This document shows, piece after piece, positions 1-8,698 of a stretch of DNA of 64,000 nucleotides. The translations under genes and the position numbers were made by a program. The notes below the pieces were generated by a model. It searched no databases and was not told the DNA's origin. It was given only the letters and a program-made list of their open reading frames with translations. Source of the DNA: Acidobacteriota bacterium (GTDB lineage: Bacteria; Acidobacteriota; Blastocatellia; Pyrinomonadales; Pyrinomonadaceae); contig QQUY01000001.1 of the NCBI GenBank assembly GCA_003385635.1, positions 372,001 through 436,000 on the forward strand, read 5' to 3'. The first letter of the stretch is position 1. Every line of letters begins with the position of its first letter.

Positions 1-1
1 A

Positions 2-913
2 GGTACCTGGGGAGCGTTTCAAGCTCCTGCCGGCGTGAACATACGTCTGAACAATGACGGAACCGTTCTTGTAGGAAGCGGCACGACCGACATCGGACCA
101 GGGACTTACACGGTCATCACGATTATCGCCGCTGAAGTACTGGGTATCGCACCGGAAAAGATCACTTTCAAGCTCGGTGACACCGACCTTCCGCGCGCGC
201 CATCGCAGGGCGGTTCGCTGACCACCGCGTCCGTTGGTTCGGCAGTTTACGGTGCCGCCGGCGAGGTGCGGAAGAAGCTTCTGAGCTTCGTGGACAAGAA
301 AGACGGATCGCCGCTTTTTGGAGCAAAGTTCGAAGAGACCGAGCTGGCCGACGGAAACCTCCGTCTGAAAAACGATCCATCGAAAGGGATCCGTATCGTT
401 GACGTTCTTAAAGAAGCGCAAATGGCGTACGTCGAGGTCGATTATCAATCCTCACCTTCGCCTGAACGTCAGAATTACACGACGATGGCGCACGGTGCGC
501 AGTTTGTGGAGGTTAAGGTCGAAGAACGGCTTGGAATCGTGAAGGTTACGAAAGTGGTCGAAGCTACCGCCTGCGGACGGATAATCAATCCGTTGACCTC
601 TCATTCCCAGGAGATGGGAGGCGTCGTTTGGGGAATCGGTATGGCGTTGCACGAAGCGACCGAGATCGACCACCGGTACGGCAAGATGATGACGACCAAC
701 CTTGCTGACTATCACGTTCCGGTCAACGCAGACGTCCATTTCATAGAAACGGAGTTTGTCGAAGAGAAGGACGAAATAGTGAACGAGCTCGGGATCAAGG
801 GAATGGGCGAACTTTGCCTTGTCGGAATCCCGGCCGCGATCGCCAATGCCGTTTTTCACGCCACCGGCAAGAGGGTCAGGGATCTTCCCATCACTCCGGA
901 CAAATTGCTCTAG
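2..913 (+). CDS. Aldehyde/xanthine dehydrogenase Mo-binding subunit, C-terminal part
   Basis: This is the last ~303 codons of a molybdopterin-binding large subunit of the xanthine oxidase family; the frame is open from base 2 and the start lies upstream of the window. Such subunits hydroxylate aldehydes or purines using Mo-cytosine dinucleotide or Mo-molybdopterin. Visible family signatures are the Gly-rich cofactor segments GSGTTDIGPGTYT and GGSLTTASVGSAVYGAA, and GIKGMGE near fragment residue 270, whose Glu is the expected catalytic base. The ending PITPDKLL resembles YagR/PaoC-type aldehyde oxidoreductases more than classical XdhB. An xdhC-like gene starts 15 bp downstream, followed by mocA, as expected for a cofactor-maturation operon. 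Substrate cannot be told from sequence. Confidence 0.9.
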   Translation, partial: GTWGAFQAPAGVNIRLNNDGTVLVGSGTTDIGPGTYTVITIIAAEVLGIAPEKITFKLGDTDLPRAPSQGGSLTTASVGSAVYGAAGEVRKKLLSFVDKKDGSPLFGAKFEETELADGNLRLKNDPSKGIRIVDVLKEAQMAYVEVDYQSSPSPERQNYTTMAHGAQFVEVKVEERLGIVKVTKVVEATACGRIINPLTSHSQEMGGVVWGIGMALHEATEIDHRYGKMMTTNLADYHVPVNADVHFIETEFVEEKDEIVNELGIKGMGELCLVGIPAAIANAVFHATGKRVRDLPITPDKLL

Positions 914-928
914 GCGTCACGTCGCAAT

Positions 929-2008
929 ATGAAGGAATTGAGGGAGATCGTTGCGGCGATCCGAAAAAGGTCCGGACCGGCAGCGCTGGCCACCGTCGTG
1001 GACGTTCAGGGATCAAGCTACAGGCTGCCGGGCTCAAAGATGCTCGTCTTCTCTGACGGCAGTTTTGTCGGTACCGTTTCGGGTGGCTGTATCGAAGCGG
1101 ATGTGCTGGAAAGAGCGTCGAGGGTCATTATATCGGGATCTCCCGAACTTTTTTTTTACGACACGACGAAGGACGATTCATCCGTTTTCAGCCTGAACAT
1201 GGGATGCAAGGGCATCGTCCGAATACTTCTCGAAAGAGTGGACAAATCGTCCGATTATCTGAATGCCTTCGCGGGGAGCATCGAACTTGGAACGTCCGGT
1301 TTCGTGGTCACAAAGCTGGACGACGGTCACGACCAGACCACGATCGAAAGGTCGTTCCTCGGTCCGGACGGATCGGTCGATCAGGGGACGGTTCCGCGGG
1401 AGGTTTCAGAACTGATCCGGGAAATGTCGTCCGCTGGCGGTGCGAGGCGCCCGGCTGAGATCGTTGAAGCGGAGGGTGCCGAATACTTTGTCGAGAGTTC
1501 TGAACCGCCTCTGCATCTGGTGATCTTTGGAGCGGGCGCCGACGCGATTCCGCTAGCTGATATAGCGGTTAGGATCGGCTGGCGCGTTTCAGTCTACGAC
1601 CATCGGCCTGTTTACGCTGACGAGAACAGATTTCCATCCGTCGCTGATGTCATCGTCGGCAGACCCGACAAGGCGCTCGGAAAGATCGGTGTCGGACCTA
1701 AGAGCGCAGCTGTGGTGATGTCGCATAACTTTGAGAATGACAAGGCTTACGCGAAGGCGCTGCTTGAATCTGACGTCGCCTACATAGGTATGCTGGGTCC
1801 AAAAGTCCGCACCGCCGAATTGCTCTCAAGTATCGCAGATGCTACCGGGTCAGGGCTCGAGAGGATCCATGCGCCGGTCGGACTGGACACAGGCGCTGCT
1901 GAGCCGGAAACGATCGCGGTTTCGATCATCGCCGAGATCCAGTCTGTATTTGCCGGACGATCGGGCGGGTTCTTAAGAGAAAGGGAAGGTTCGATCTACG
2001 ATAGGTGA
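929..2008 (+). CDS. XdhC/CoxI family Mo-cofactor insertion chaperone
   Basis: A 359-residue XdhC/CoxI family protein. The family binds Mo cofactor, promotes its sulfuration and delivers it to xanthine dehydrogenase-type apoenzymes. The N-terminal XdhC_CoxI domain shows ATVVDVQGSSYRLPGSKML and VSGGCIEADV (residues ~20-60). A C-terminal Rossmann-like domain starts near residue 195 with VIFGAGADAIPLA. It follows the Mo-binding subunit by 15 bp and precedes a MocA-like nucleotidyltransferase, so the three probably form one transcription unit for a Mo-hydroxylase. Full length for the family; ATG start at 929. The assignment is secure at family level. Confidence 0.92.
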   Translation: MKELREIVAAIRKRSGPAALATVVDVQGSSYRLPGSKMLVFSDGSFVGTVSGGCIEADVLERASRVIISGSPELFFYDTTKDDSSVFSLNMGCKGIVRILLERVDKSSDYLNAFAGSIELGTSGFVVTKLDDGHDQTTIERSFLGPDGSVDQGTVPREVSELIREMSSAGGARRPAEIVEAEGAEYFVESSEPPLHLVIFGAGADAIPLADIAVRIGWRVSVYDHRPVYADENRFPSVADVIVGRPDKALGKIGVGPKSAAVVMSHNFENDKAYAKALLESDVAYIGMLGPKVRTAELLSSIADATGSGLERIHAPVGLDTGAAEPETIAVSIIAEIQSVFAGRSGGFLREREGSIYDR

Positions 2009-2074
2009 GAATCCCGGCGAGTTTCTGAAATCAAGAGTGAATTCGGTGTTTTCCTGCGTTACGCGATAAAGAAG

Positions 2075-2683
2075 ATGAATTGTCAAAAGCTGGGCATTAT
2101 TTTGCTGGCGGCGGGAGGCTCCAGGAGACTGGGCAGTCCCAAGCAACTGATATCTTACGAAGGGACTTCGTTGATAAGACACGTTGCGGTGACAGCCCTG
2201 ACAACGGAGTTTCCCACGGTCGTCGTATTGGGAGCATCCGCCGAAAAGATCGGGCGGGAGTTGAACGACTTTGCTGTCGAGCGTGTCGAGAACACAGATT
2301 GGCGCAAGGGAATCAGCACGTCGATCGTCAAAGGAGTAGGTGCTTTGAGGAAGAGCCATCCGGATCTCGAAGCTCTCATCATAATGTTGTGCGACCAGCC
2401 AAGGGTTGACCTTCAGACGATAACCAGGCTTGCTGATACATACAAACAGACGGGGATGCCGATCGTGGCTTGTAAATACAATGGGACGGCGGGAGTTCCG
2501 GCTCTGTTCGGATATGAAATGTTCGGCGAACTCCTGGCTCTCGAGGGAGATACCGGAGCCAAGTTTTTGATAGAAAAGTACCGCGATTCGCTTGTCACGC
2601 TGATCAACGCTCCCGAAGCCGCACTGGATGTGGATACCGAGCGGGACATTAGGCTTCTTAACAGGATGAAGGCCGCCGCCTGA
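2075..2683 (+). CDS. mocA: MocA-like molybdenum cofactor cytidylyltransferase
   Basis: A 202-residue nucleotidyltransferase of the MobA/MocA fold. MocA transfers CMP to Mo-molybdopterin, giving the cytosine dinucleotide form used by xanthine dehydrogenase-family enzymes. The N-terminal signature LAAGGSRRLGSPKQL (residues ~11-25) and the metal-binding LCDQPRVD are present. The position directly after the Mo-hydroxylase subunit and XdhC fits cytidylyl rather than guanylyl transfer; a separate MobA-like gene lies near 29.3 kb. An intrinsic terminator follows within 25 bp, closing this unit. Confidence 0.85.
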   Translation: MNCQKLGIILLAAGGSRRLGSPKQLISYEGTSLIRHVAVTALTTEFPTVVVLGASAEKIGRELNDFAVERVENTDWRKGISTSIVKGVGALRKSHPDLEALIIMLCDQPRVDLQTITRLADTYKQTGMPIVACKYNGTAGVPALFGYEMFGELLALEGDTGAKFLIEKYRDSLVTLINAPEAALDVDTERDIRLLNRMKAAA

Positions 2684-2706
2684 AAACCTTTGATAAAACG
2701 TGTCCG

Positions 2707-2747
2707 CCGCGGAGAGGGTTCTCGCCCGCTCCGCGGTTTTTCTTTTT
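2707..2747 (+). terminator. Rho-independent terminator after mocA
   Basis: A perfect 8-bp stem, CCGCGGAG pairing with CTCCGCGG, encloses a 14-nt loop and is followed by a T-rich run. It lies 24 bp after the mocA stop and ends the Mo-hydroxylase operon. Confidence 0.8.
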
Positions 2748-2846
2748 TGAGCCGGCAATCGGCTTGTCAGGAGCCCCGATTGCATTTAGACCCTGCGGAA
2801 GCTACGATTGTCGAAACGAAAAAAGAGGAGATACAAGCAGTAAAAT

Positions 2847-3155
2847 ATGAAGATGCCAGGTGGATTTGACCTCAATTCGATGATGCAGCAGGCCAAGGAA
2901 ATGCAGGAGCAGATGGGCCGCGAGATGAAGGAGATGAAGGTCGAGGCTTCGGCCGGCGGCGGCGCTGTTGCTGTAAAGATGCGTGGCGACTTTGAAGTTC
3001 TCGAACTGGTGATCTCTCCTGATCTGGTCAAGGACGGAGACACGGAAATGATCCAGGACCTTACGGTAGCTGCATTGAACGAGGCGCGCAGAAAAGTAGA
3101 GGAGTCCCTGAAAGGGAAGCTCGGCGGAATGCTTCCTCCGGGTATGGGATTCTAA
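2847..3155 (+). CDS. ybaB: YbaB/EbfC family nucleoid-associated protein
   Basis: A 102-residue YbaB/EbfC protein, a small dimeric DNA-binding nucleoid-associated factor usually encoded between dnaX and recR. The N-terminal helix is rich in Met, Gln and Glu (residues ~5-35). The central strand pattern VKMRGDFEVLELVISPDLV and the tail VEESLKGKLGGMLPPGMGF match the family. recR follows 228 bp later, so the usual ybaB-recR neighbourhood is kept, although a repeat element now separates the pair. Confidence 0.93.
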   Translation: MKMPGGFDLNSMMQQAKEMQEQMGREMKEMKVEASAGGGAVAVKMRGDFEVLELVISPDLVKDGDTEMIQDLTVAALNEARRKVEESLKGKLGGMLPPGMGF

Positions 3156-3169
3156 TACAGCTTGGGGGG

Positions 3170-3380
3170 CAGTAGGCGGTGAGCGGTTAGTGATTTGTGC
3201 GACGAGCTCTTGTCGCTAAAGACTGCCGGGTAATGGAGTGTAGTGCCTAAAGTTGCTGCTCAACGATTCGTCGCCAAACGAGAATCTGTTGCCCCGATAT
3301 CTTTTCAGCGTTTTGCGACAAGCTGAAGCTTCTCGTACTTATGAACACACCGCTTACTGCTTGCTGCTCGCTGCTCACGA
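3170..3380. repeat. Inverted short-unit repeat between ybaB and recR
   Basis: The left part (about 3171-3195) holds GCGGTGAGCGGTTAGTG. The right part (about 3347-3379) holds CACCGCTTACTGC and GCTGCTCGCTGCTCAC, the same 7-mer-like GCTCACC units in inverse orientation. An inner pair around GCGACGAGCTC and GACAAGCTGAAGC is also roughly inverted. The right arm ends 4 bp before the recR ATG. Other copies of this unit occur near 8.2, 21.0, 30.5 and 31.6 kb. Confidence 0.6.
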
Positions 3381-3383
3381 ATA

Positions 3384-4001
3384 ATGCTTGACTACTCAGA
3401 ACCGGTTGCCAGACTGATCGACGAATTCAAACGTCTGCCCGGTATCGGTCAAAAGAACGCACAGCGCCTAGCTTTCCACATCCTTCGTCAGCCGGAAGAG
3501 AAAGTGGAAGACTTTGTCGATGCACTTCGGCAGGTAAAGGAAAAGATCGTCTTTTGCTCGACCTGCAACAATCTCACCGATGTTGATCCTTGCCAGTACT
3601 GCAGCAGTGCGTCGCGCGATCGTAGTGTGATCTGCATCGTCGAAGAACCTTACAACCTTGTGGCGATCGAGAAAACGCGGTCATACAAGGGCCTCTACCA
3701 CATCCTGCACGGCTCGCTCTCTCCGATCCGCGGGATCGGTCCCGATGAACTGATGTTATCGAATCTCTTTCCAAGGCTTTCGACCGACGAAGAAGAGGAA
3801 GTGGAGGCGGTCAGTGAGATCATCATCGCCACCAACCCAACGACCGAAGGCGAGGCGACGGCTAACTATATTGCCAGGCTTGTAAAACCACTCGGTGTTC
3901 GTGTGACGCGGATCGCGATGGGAATGCCCGTAGGGTCCGACCTGGAGTATGTCGATGAGGTCACCATGGACAAGGCGCTTTCGAACCGTCACGAGATCTG
4001 A
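3384..4001 (+). CDS. recR: Recombination protein RecR
   Basis: A full-length 205-residue RecR, which acts with RecF and RecO to load RecA on gapped DNA. An N-terminal helix-hairpin-helix with [15 protein letters not shown] (residues ~18-32) precedes the four-Cys zinc finger CSTCN...CQYC (residues ~58-72). The Toprim domain follows ([14 protein letters not shown], then [18 protein letters not shown]). The ATG at 3384 sits directly behind the repeat arm and no Shine-Dalgarno sequence is evident, so translation may depend on a weak or leaderless start. Confidence 0.96.
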   Translation: MLDYSEPVARLIDEFKRLPGIGQKNAQRLAFHILRQPEEKVEDFVDALRQVKEKIVFCSTCNNLTDVDPCQYCSSASRDRSVICIVEEPYNLVAIEKTRSYKGLYHILHGSLSPIRGIGPDELMLSNLFPRLSTDEEEEVEAVSEIIIATNPTTEGEATANYIARLVKPLGVRVTRIAMGMPVGSDLEYVDEVTMDKALSNRHEI

Positions 4002-4035
4002 TTTCTGCTCCGGCTAGCTCGAGTGATCCGTTTCA

Positions 4036-5424
4036 ATGTCATCACAGGAGACCAAAGAGCTTAGACTCGACGACATGGTCTTCAACCGCCGGGGCACATT
4101 CGTCCGGCGGCTTGTACATTCGCTGATCAGCATCTCGCTAAGGTTATTCTTCCGCCGCATCGAGACGCTCAACGCCTCGAACGTTCCTTATGCTGGTCCC
4201 CTTATCTTTGTGATGAATCACCCGAACGGGCTGATCGATCCGGGCCTTGTCTTCGTAGCTCTCCCGCGAAAAGTCTCGTTCCTTGCGAAATCCACTCTTT
4301 TTCGAATTCCGGTCCTAAGGACGATACTTCGGATCGTCGAAGCCCTTCCTGTTTTCAGACGCATTGATGATGCCGACGTTTCGCGGAATCAGACAACATT
4401 TCATGCCTCGCATGAATTGCTAAAGCGGGGCGGTGCGATCGCTTTGTTCCCCGAGGGCGTCTCTCATAACTCTCCAAAGCTGCTTCCGATAAAGACCGGC
4501 GCCGCACGAATAGCCCTTGGCGCGATCTCGGGCTTCAAGAACAAGATCGAGCTGCGCATCGTTCCTGTCGGTCTTTTCTACACGAACAAGACGCGGTTCA
4601 GGTCAGAGGCCCTCTTATTGTTCGGGAAGCCCATCGAGGTTGAGCCGGTCGAGATATTTGAAGATGGCGATCCTTCCCGGGACGAGGTGCGCAAACTTAC
4701 GGAGCGTATAAGCGAGGCCCTCAAGCAGGTGACCGTCAATTCAGAATCCGCAGCCGAGATCGAATCCGCGAATGAAGCCGCGAATCTGTTCCTTTCGGTC
4801 ACGGAGACTCTTGATCTTGAAGAGCCGCTTGCGGCGCGGTTTGAATTCGTAAGGAGATATCTAGGGGATCCCGGATCAAATCGTTCTGAAACGCCTGAGT
4901 CATCAGAGATAACCTCCCGCGTATCTGATTACAAGAAGAAGCTCAGGCAACTGGGGCTTGAACCTGAAAATCTTTCACTTTCAAAACACCCCTTCTGGTA
5001 TGTCTTTCAGCATTTTGTGCTCAGGATCGTAGCTTTGATCCTTGTGCTGCCGCTTTCCGTTCCCGGATTTCTGATACACTTGCCGGCCTATCAGATCGGG
5101 GCATTTCTGGCACGTCGATTCACCCGGCACGGAGCAGACGACATTGTCTCCACGGTCAAGATCATAAGCGGGATCGTGCTGATGCCGCTTACGTGGTTGA
5201 TCGTGTCGGTAACGGTGGGATTCTACTTCGGATTGACCTTGGGAATCGCCGCGCTCCCGGCGACTGCGATCGGCGGTTATGCGGCTATGCGTTCACTAGA
5301 GGCAGTTACTGATCTACGGGGCTGGTTTCGTGCGGTGCTCCTTTTCTTTCGCAGGAGGGATCTGTTCCTCGACCTTCTCATTGAGCGCAGAGAGCTTCAC
5401 AGAAGCCTGAATTCGAGAAACTGA
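4036..5424 (+). CDS. PlsC-type glycerolipid acyltransferase with C-terminal membrane domain
   Basis: A 462-residue membrane acyltransferase. The acyltransferase motif I reads NHPNGLIDP (residues ~61-69), giving five residues between the catalytic His and Asp rather than the four of bacterial PlsC. Motif III is FPEGVSHNSP. Both resemble the glycerol-3-phosphate/dihydroxyacetone-phosphate acyltransferases of the yeast Gpt2/Sct1 type. After a linker (residues ~230-310) there are several hydrophobic segments in the last 130 residues. It probably acylates glycerol-3-phosphate or lysophosphatidate in the inner membrane. It lies 34 bp after recR and is likely co-transcribed. The exact acceptor is not determinable. 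Confidence 0.75.
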   Translation: MSSQETKELRLDDMVFNRRGTFVRRLVHSLISISLRLFFRRIETLNASNVPYAGPLIFVMNHPNGLIDPGLVFVALPRKVSFLAKSTLFRIPVLRTILRIVEALPVFRRIDDADVSRNQTTFHASHELLKRGGAIALFPEGVSHNSPKLLPIKTGAARIALGAISGFKNKIELRIVPVGLFYTNKTRFRSEALLLFGKPIEVEPVEIFEDGDPSRDEVRKLTERISEALKQVTVNSESAAEIESANEAANLFLSVTETLDLEEPLAARFEFVRRYLGDPGSNRSETPESSEITSRVSDYKKKLRQLGLEPENLSLSKHPFWYVFQHFVLRIVALILVLPLSVPGFLIHLPAYQIGAFLARRFTRHGADDIVSTVKIISGIVLMPLTWLIVSVTVGFYFGLTLGIAALPATAIGGYAAMRSLEAVTDLRGWFRAVLLFFRRRDLFLDLLIERRELHRSLNSRN

Positions 5425-5425
5425 T

Positions 5426-5878
5426 CTAATTCCTCTTCAACTGCTGTCGGATGGTTTCTCTCTGGTGGTCGTACATGTCCTGCGGCAGCGAAGCGGCCTC
5501 AAACCACCCCGCATCCCTGATCTCGTTGCTTTTCAGCACGGGTTCCCCCTCAGCTTCCGCGCGGAAAAGGACCTCGATATGCTGCCGTATCGTTCGGACC
5601 TCGATCAGTCGCACGTTCGTTATCTCAAGTCCCGTCTCTTCAATCAGCTCACGCCTGACAGCTTCCTCAGCGGGCTCATCGGGATCGATAAAACCACCCG
5701 GAAGACCCCACGAAGAACCCGGTCGCAAGTAATGGTCCAGCACCAGGACCCTGCCTTCAGGATCGGTAACCAGCGCAACGACCGAAACGGTGAATTTGTG
5801 CTGCCACGACCTGATCACGAATAGCCTCGCCCGATATGGCAAGACCCGCCAAATATTTCTCGCAATTTTGATCAGCAT
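5426..5878 (-). CDS. Nudix hydrolase
   Basis: A 150-residue Nudix-fold hydrolase. The complete Nudix box begins GGFIDPDEPAEEA and continues RRELIEETGL, matching GX5EX7REUXEEXGU, so metal binding should be intact. These enzymes cleave nucleoside diphosphates linked to another moiety. The N-terminus (residues 1-30) carries a short hydrophobic, basic segment ahead of the beta strand TVSVVALVTDPEGRVLVLDH. It is convergent with the acyltransferase, with one base between the stops. Substrate unknown. Confidence 0.88.
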   Translation of the reverse strand: MLIKIARNIWRVLPYRARLFVIRSWQHKFTVSVVALVTDPEGRVLVLDHYLRPGSSWGLPGGFIDPDEPAEEAVRRELIEETGLEITNVRLIEVRTIRQHIEVLFRAEAEGEPVLKSNEIRDAGWFEAASLPQDMYDHQRETIRQQLKRN

Positions 5879-6014
5879 TTCAATCCGGAATTACTTGCGG
5901 AAACGCAGGTTTCATATTGGAAAAACAACACTGTTAAACATTTATTTACAACAGCGGGCGCTCCCTCAGTGTCCGTGGACTGCCAAGAATATATCTATCA
6001 TTCCGGAGTTTAAA

Positions 6015-8012
6015 ATGGTCAATAGAATTTACGGTCTTCGAACCGCCTCCACCCTCCTTGTGCTCCTCTTCGCACTCTCGGTTGCGGCATATGGACAGAA
6101 GTCCGAGGTTGAAAGAGATCTCGACAGGTCATTCAGCAAATTCAGTCTCGCAGAGCTTCAGGCCGACAGTCTTTTACAGGAAGGCCGGTTGCGGTTCGAA
6201 GCGTCCGATAGGGACTTCGATCTTGTGCTCTACCCGCGTGATCTGCGATCAAGACGGTTTCGAGCGATCAACACAGATGTCGAGGGCCGCAAGACCTTGG
6301 AACGCGCACCTTCAACTACTTTCGTGGGAAAGGTCGCAAGCGATCCGTCCTCGGAGGTGCGTTTGACTGTCAAAGACGATCAGGCCGAAGGCTACATCTG
6401 GGTAGGCGGCGAGCGGTTCCTGATCGAGCCCGCGCAAAGATACTCTGAAAAGGCCGACCATCAAGACCACGTGGTCTATAGGTCCGGTGACCATCTGGAC
6501 GATCACGGATTCTCGTGCCTGTCGGAGTTCGAAGAAAGGCTAGAGAAGGGAAAAGAGCTGGCTTTCGGGCAGAGGAGTGGATTTCTCGATGGCCCGGGTG
6601 TTCTCGAGATAGCGACAGATGCAGACCTCGAGTTCGTGAACGATCTCGGCGGGCCGTCGCAGGCGAACTCTGAGATTCTGAGCATATTGAACATGGTCGA
6701 GGGAACTTTCCAGCAAGAGATGGACCTTTCGATCTCGGTGGTTTTCCAGCACACCTGGTCCGTATCGGACGGCTACAACGGTACGAATGGAACAAGTCTG
6801 CTCCAGTCTTTCAAGGCTCACTGGAACGCAAATTTCCCGGCGGAGACCTTTCCGCGGGACGCCGCACACCTGTTTTCCTCAAAGCCGGCAGTGCTTTCGA
6901 TGGGTCAGGCGTTCCTTGGCACCATCTGCAGAAGCCCTCTGTCCGCCTACGGTTTCAGCGGCCGCATCACGTGGGCCCCGGGCAAATATCTCGTTCCGGC
7001 TCACGAACTTGGACACAACCTCGCGGCGAACCATGCGGATACGCCGCAGGGCTGTGGAAACACACTTATGAATCCCGTGCTTTCCGGAAGCACACCGATG
7101 ACCTTCTGCGAGTTCTCACGGTCCGAGATGGGGACACACGTGTCTACACACGGCGGCTGTCTGGCACCTCCCGAGAACGATTCGGCGGCGGAATACGATT
7201 TTGACGGCGATGCGAAATCCGATATCGCCGTGTGGAGACCCGGAAACGGGGTCTGGTACGTATTCAGGAGCGGCGACAGCAGTCTCGGAGTTGTTCCATT
7301 CGGACAAAACGGTGACAGACCAATCGCTTCAGACTACGACGGCGACGGGATGACCGATCCGGCGGTCTACAGGAACGGAACCTGGTTCACGTACCGAAGT
7401 TCCGACGGCACCTTTTCGGGATTTCAGTTCGGCGTATCGACCGATATTCCGGTTCCCGCCGACTATGACGGTGACGGCAAAACGGACGCGGCGGTCTTTC
7501 GCCCGAGCACCGGAGTCTGGTACATATACCGAAGTTCGGACGGAGGCGTGCGCGCAATTCAGTTTGGCGTCAACGGCGATATTCCCCTTCCCGGCGACTA
7601 CAACGGCGACGGCAAGGCTGATCTGAATGTCTGGAGGGCCTCAAGCGCGGTCTGGTACCTGTGGACAAGCGAGGGTGCTTTTTCCGCGAGACAATTCGGC
7701 CAAGCTGGCGATAAACCGGTGAGAGGCGATTTCGACGGAGACGGCAAGACCGATGTCGCGGTCTACAGACCCACGACGGGTACGTGGTTTGTGCTTCGCA
7801 GTACGGACGACGGCTTCTTCGCCGCAAGCTTTGGAGTTCTGCAGGACATACCGACACCCGGTGATTTCGACGGCGACGGAGTTACCGATATCGCTGTTTA
7901 CAGACCTGAGAACGGAGTATGGTTCCGGCGGAAGAGCGGAAACGGCTCGGTCGATGCGATCAGTTTCGGAATCTCGAGCGACGTACCTGCTCCGGGCTCA
8001 TACCTGCCGTAG
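6015..8012 (+). CDS. Secreted reprolysin-like zinc metalloprotease with FG-GAP repeats
   Basis: A 665-residue exported protein. The start chosen is ATG 6015, with GGAG 6 nt upstream and a good signal peptide (hydrophobic LLVLLFALSVAAYG, cleavage near AYGQ). The zinc site HELGHNLAANH is of the metzincin type and is followed by GCGNTLMNPV, close to the M12B/reprolysin-like peptidases of environmental bacteria. The C-terminal ~280 residues hold about seven FG-GAP/VCBS-like repeats of the form DYDGDGKTDxAVxRP, expected to bind calcium and form a beta-propeller-like adhesion module. An extracellular protease or degradative enzyme is inferred. The open frame extends upstream to 5790, but that part overlaps the Nudix gene and lacks a ribosome site. 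Confidence 0.87.
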   Translation: MVNRIYGLRTASTLLVLLFALSVAAYGQKSEVERDLDRSFSKFSLAELQADSLLQEGRLRFEASDRDFDLVLYPRDLRSRRFRAINTDVEGRKTLERAPSTTFVGKVASDPSSEVRLTVKDDQAEGYIWVGGERFLIEPAQRYSEKADHQDHVVYRSGDHLDDHGFSCLSEFEERLEKGKELAFGQRSGFLDGPGVLEIATDADLEFVNDLGGPSQANSEILSILNMVEGTFQQEMDLSISVVFQHTWSVSDGYNGTNGTSLLQSFKAHWNANFPAETFPRDAAHLFSSKPAVLSMGQAFLGTICRSPLSAYGFSGRITWAPGKYLVPAHELGHNLAANHADTPQGCGNTLMNPVLSGSTPMTFCEFSRSEMGTHVSTHGGCLAPPENDSAAEYDFDGDAKSDIAVWRPGNGVWYVFRSGDSSLGVVPFGQNGDRPIASDYDGDGMTDPAVYRNGTWFTYRSSDGTFSGFQFGVSTDIPVPADYDGDGKTDAAVFRPSTGVWYIYRSSDGGVRAIQFGVNGDIPLPGDYNGDGKADLNVWRASSAVWYLWTSEGAFSARQFGQAGDKPVRGDFDGDGKTDVAVYRPTTGTWFVLRSTDDGFFAASFGVLQDIPTPGDFDGDGVTDIAVYRPENGVWFRRKSGNGSVDAISFGISSDVPAPGSYLP

Positions 8013-8035
8013 ACTCTGCTTCCAGCTTTATAATC

Positions 8036-8065
8036 AAGGCCGCCATCCCGGGCGGCCTTTTCTTT
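8036..8065 (+). terminator. Rho-independent terminator after the FG-GAP protease
   Basis: A 9-bp perfect stem (AAGGCCGCC with GGCGGCCTT) with loop ATCCCG is followed by TTTCTTTC. It begins 24 bp after the stop. Confidence 0.85.
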
Positions 8066-8151
8066 CGGTGGCAGAATCGATTCGCGGCTCAGCCCGATCA
8101 GCAAGGCGCCGTCCTATACGGTTCAAAAATTGCACTCGTACATTCTGGTTT

Positions 8152-8171
8152 CCCACCCATGAATAGGTGGG
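8152..8171. repeat. Short palindromic hairpin CCCACC-N8-GGTGGG
   Basis: A perfect 6-bp stem with an 8-nt loop sits in the spacer after the terminator, just before the GCTCACC tandem array. It has the look of a REP-type extragenic palindrome; only one copy is clear in this window. Confidence 0.4.
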
Positions 8172-8180
8172 CTAAACAGA

Positions 8181-8285
8181 TCACCGCTTGTTACTCCTGC
8201 TCACCACTAACTGCTAACCGCTCACCTCTTACAGCTCACCGCTAACTGCTAACCGCTCACTGCTCACTGCTCACCGCTCACTCTG
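8181..8285. repeat. Tandem GCTCACC/GCTAACT heptamer array
   Basis: Roughly fourteen imperfect 7-bp units (GCTCACC, GCTAACT, GCTAACC, GCTCACT) run up to 15 bp before the next gene. Together with the hairpin at 8152 it fills the 8066-8299 spacer; nothing else is seen there. Confidence 0.75.
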
Positions 8286-8299
8286 TTAGCATCAGCACC

Positions 8300-8698
8300 A
8301 TGACCGAATTACGCGCCGAAGATGAAGGTACGATACTTACCTGGTCCGAAGTTTCTGAGACTCACAGGACCAGGAACGGAATCTATCAAACAAATGGCGA
8401 ACTGATCTCTTTGCTGACCGACTTTGGCAGGCTGACGCCGTGCTATCCCGATTTTGAAGGCGACTCGCCGGATACGATCTTTTACACAGGCTCCGGAAGG
8501 CGCGGAAACCAGAAGAAGGACGTAAGGAACCAGGCAATGATCGCCGCAGTGCATTCGGCCAGAGCAGTGCCGCTGTTTTGCAAGCTTGGCGTTAACCGTT
8601 GGGAATTCAAGGGTTTTTGGCGCGTAACCGATTCGGAGTACGTCTTCGAAGAAAAACGCGAAAGGATGGTTTGGAGGTTCGTGCTAAGGAAGGACTGA
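8300..8698 (+). CDS. Small protein with possible SRA-like base-recognition fold
   Basis: A 132-residue protein of unknown function. The pattern IFYTGSGRRGNQ followed by NQAMIAAVHSARAVPLF, then a WEFKGFWRV strand, recalls the SRA/YDG-like modified-base-binding heads fused to HNH nucleases in type IV restriction enzymes. There, G-x-G-x2-GDQ, an N-rAL helix and a pVrlF strand occur in this order. No nuclease domain is present, so it may be a free reader domain or an unrelated fold. The last two codons and stop (AAG GAC TGA) are already part of the adjacent repeat element. Family call is tentative. Confidence 0.6.
   Translation: MTELRAEDEGTILTWSEVSETHRTRNGIYQTNGELISLLTDFGRLTPCYPDFEGDSPDTIFYTGSGRRGNQKKDVRNQAMIAAVHSARAVPLFCKLGVNRWEFKGFWRVTDSEYVFEEKRERMVWRFVLRKD

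Noticed and set aside
5790-6014. Longer N-terminus for the FG-GAP protease
   Set aside because: It overlaps the convergently placed Nudix gene, lacks a ribosome site and would bury the signal peptide.
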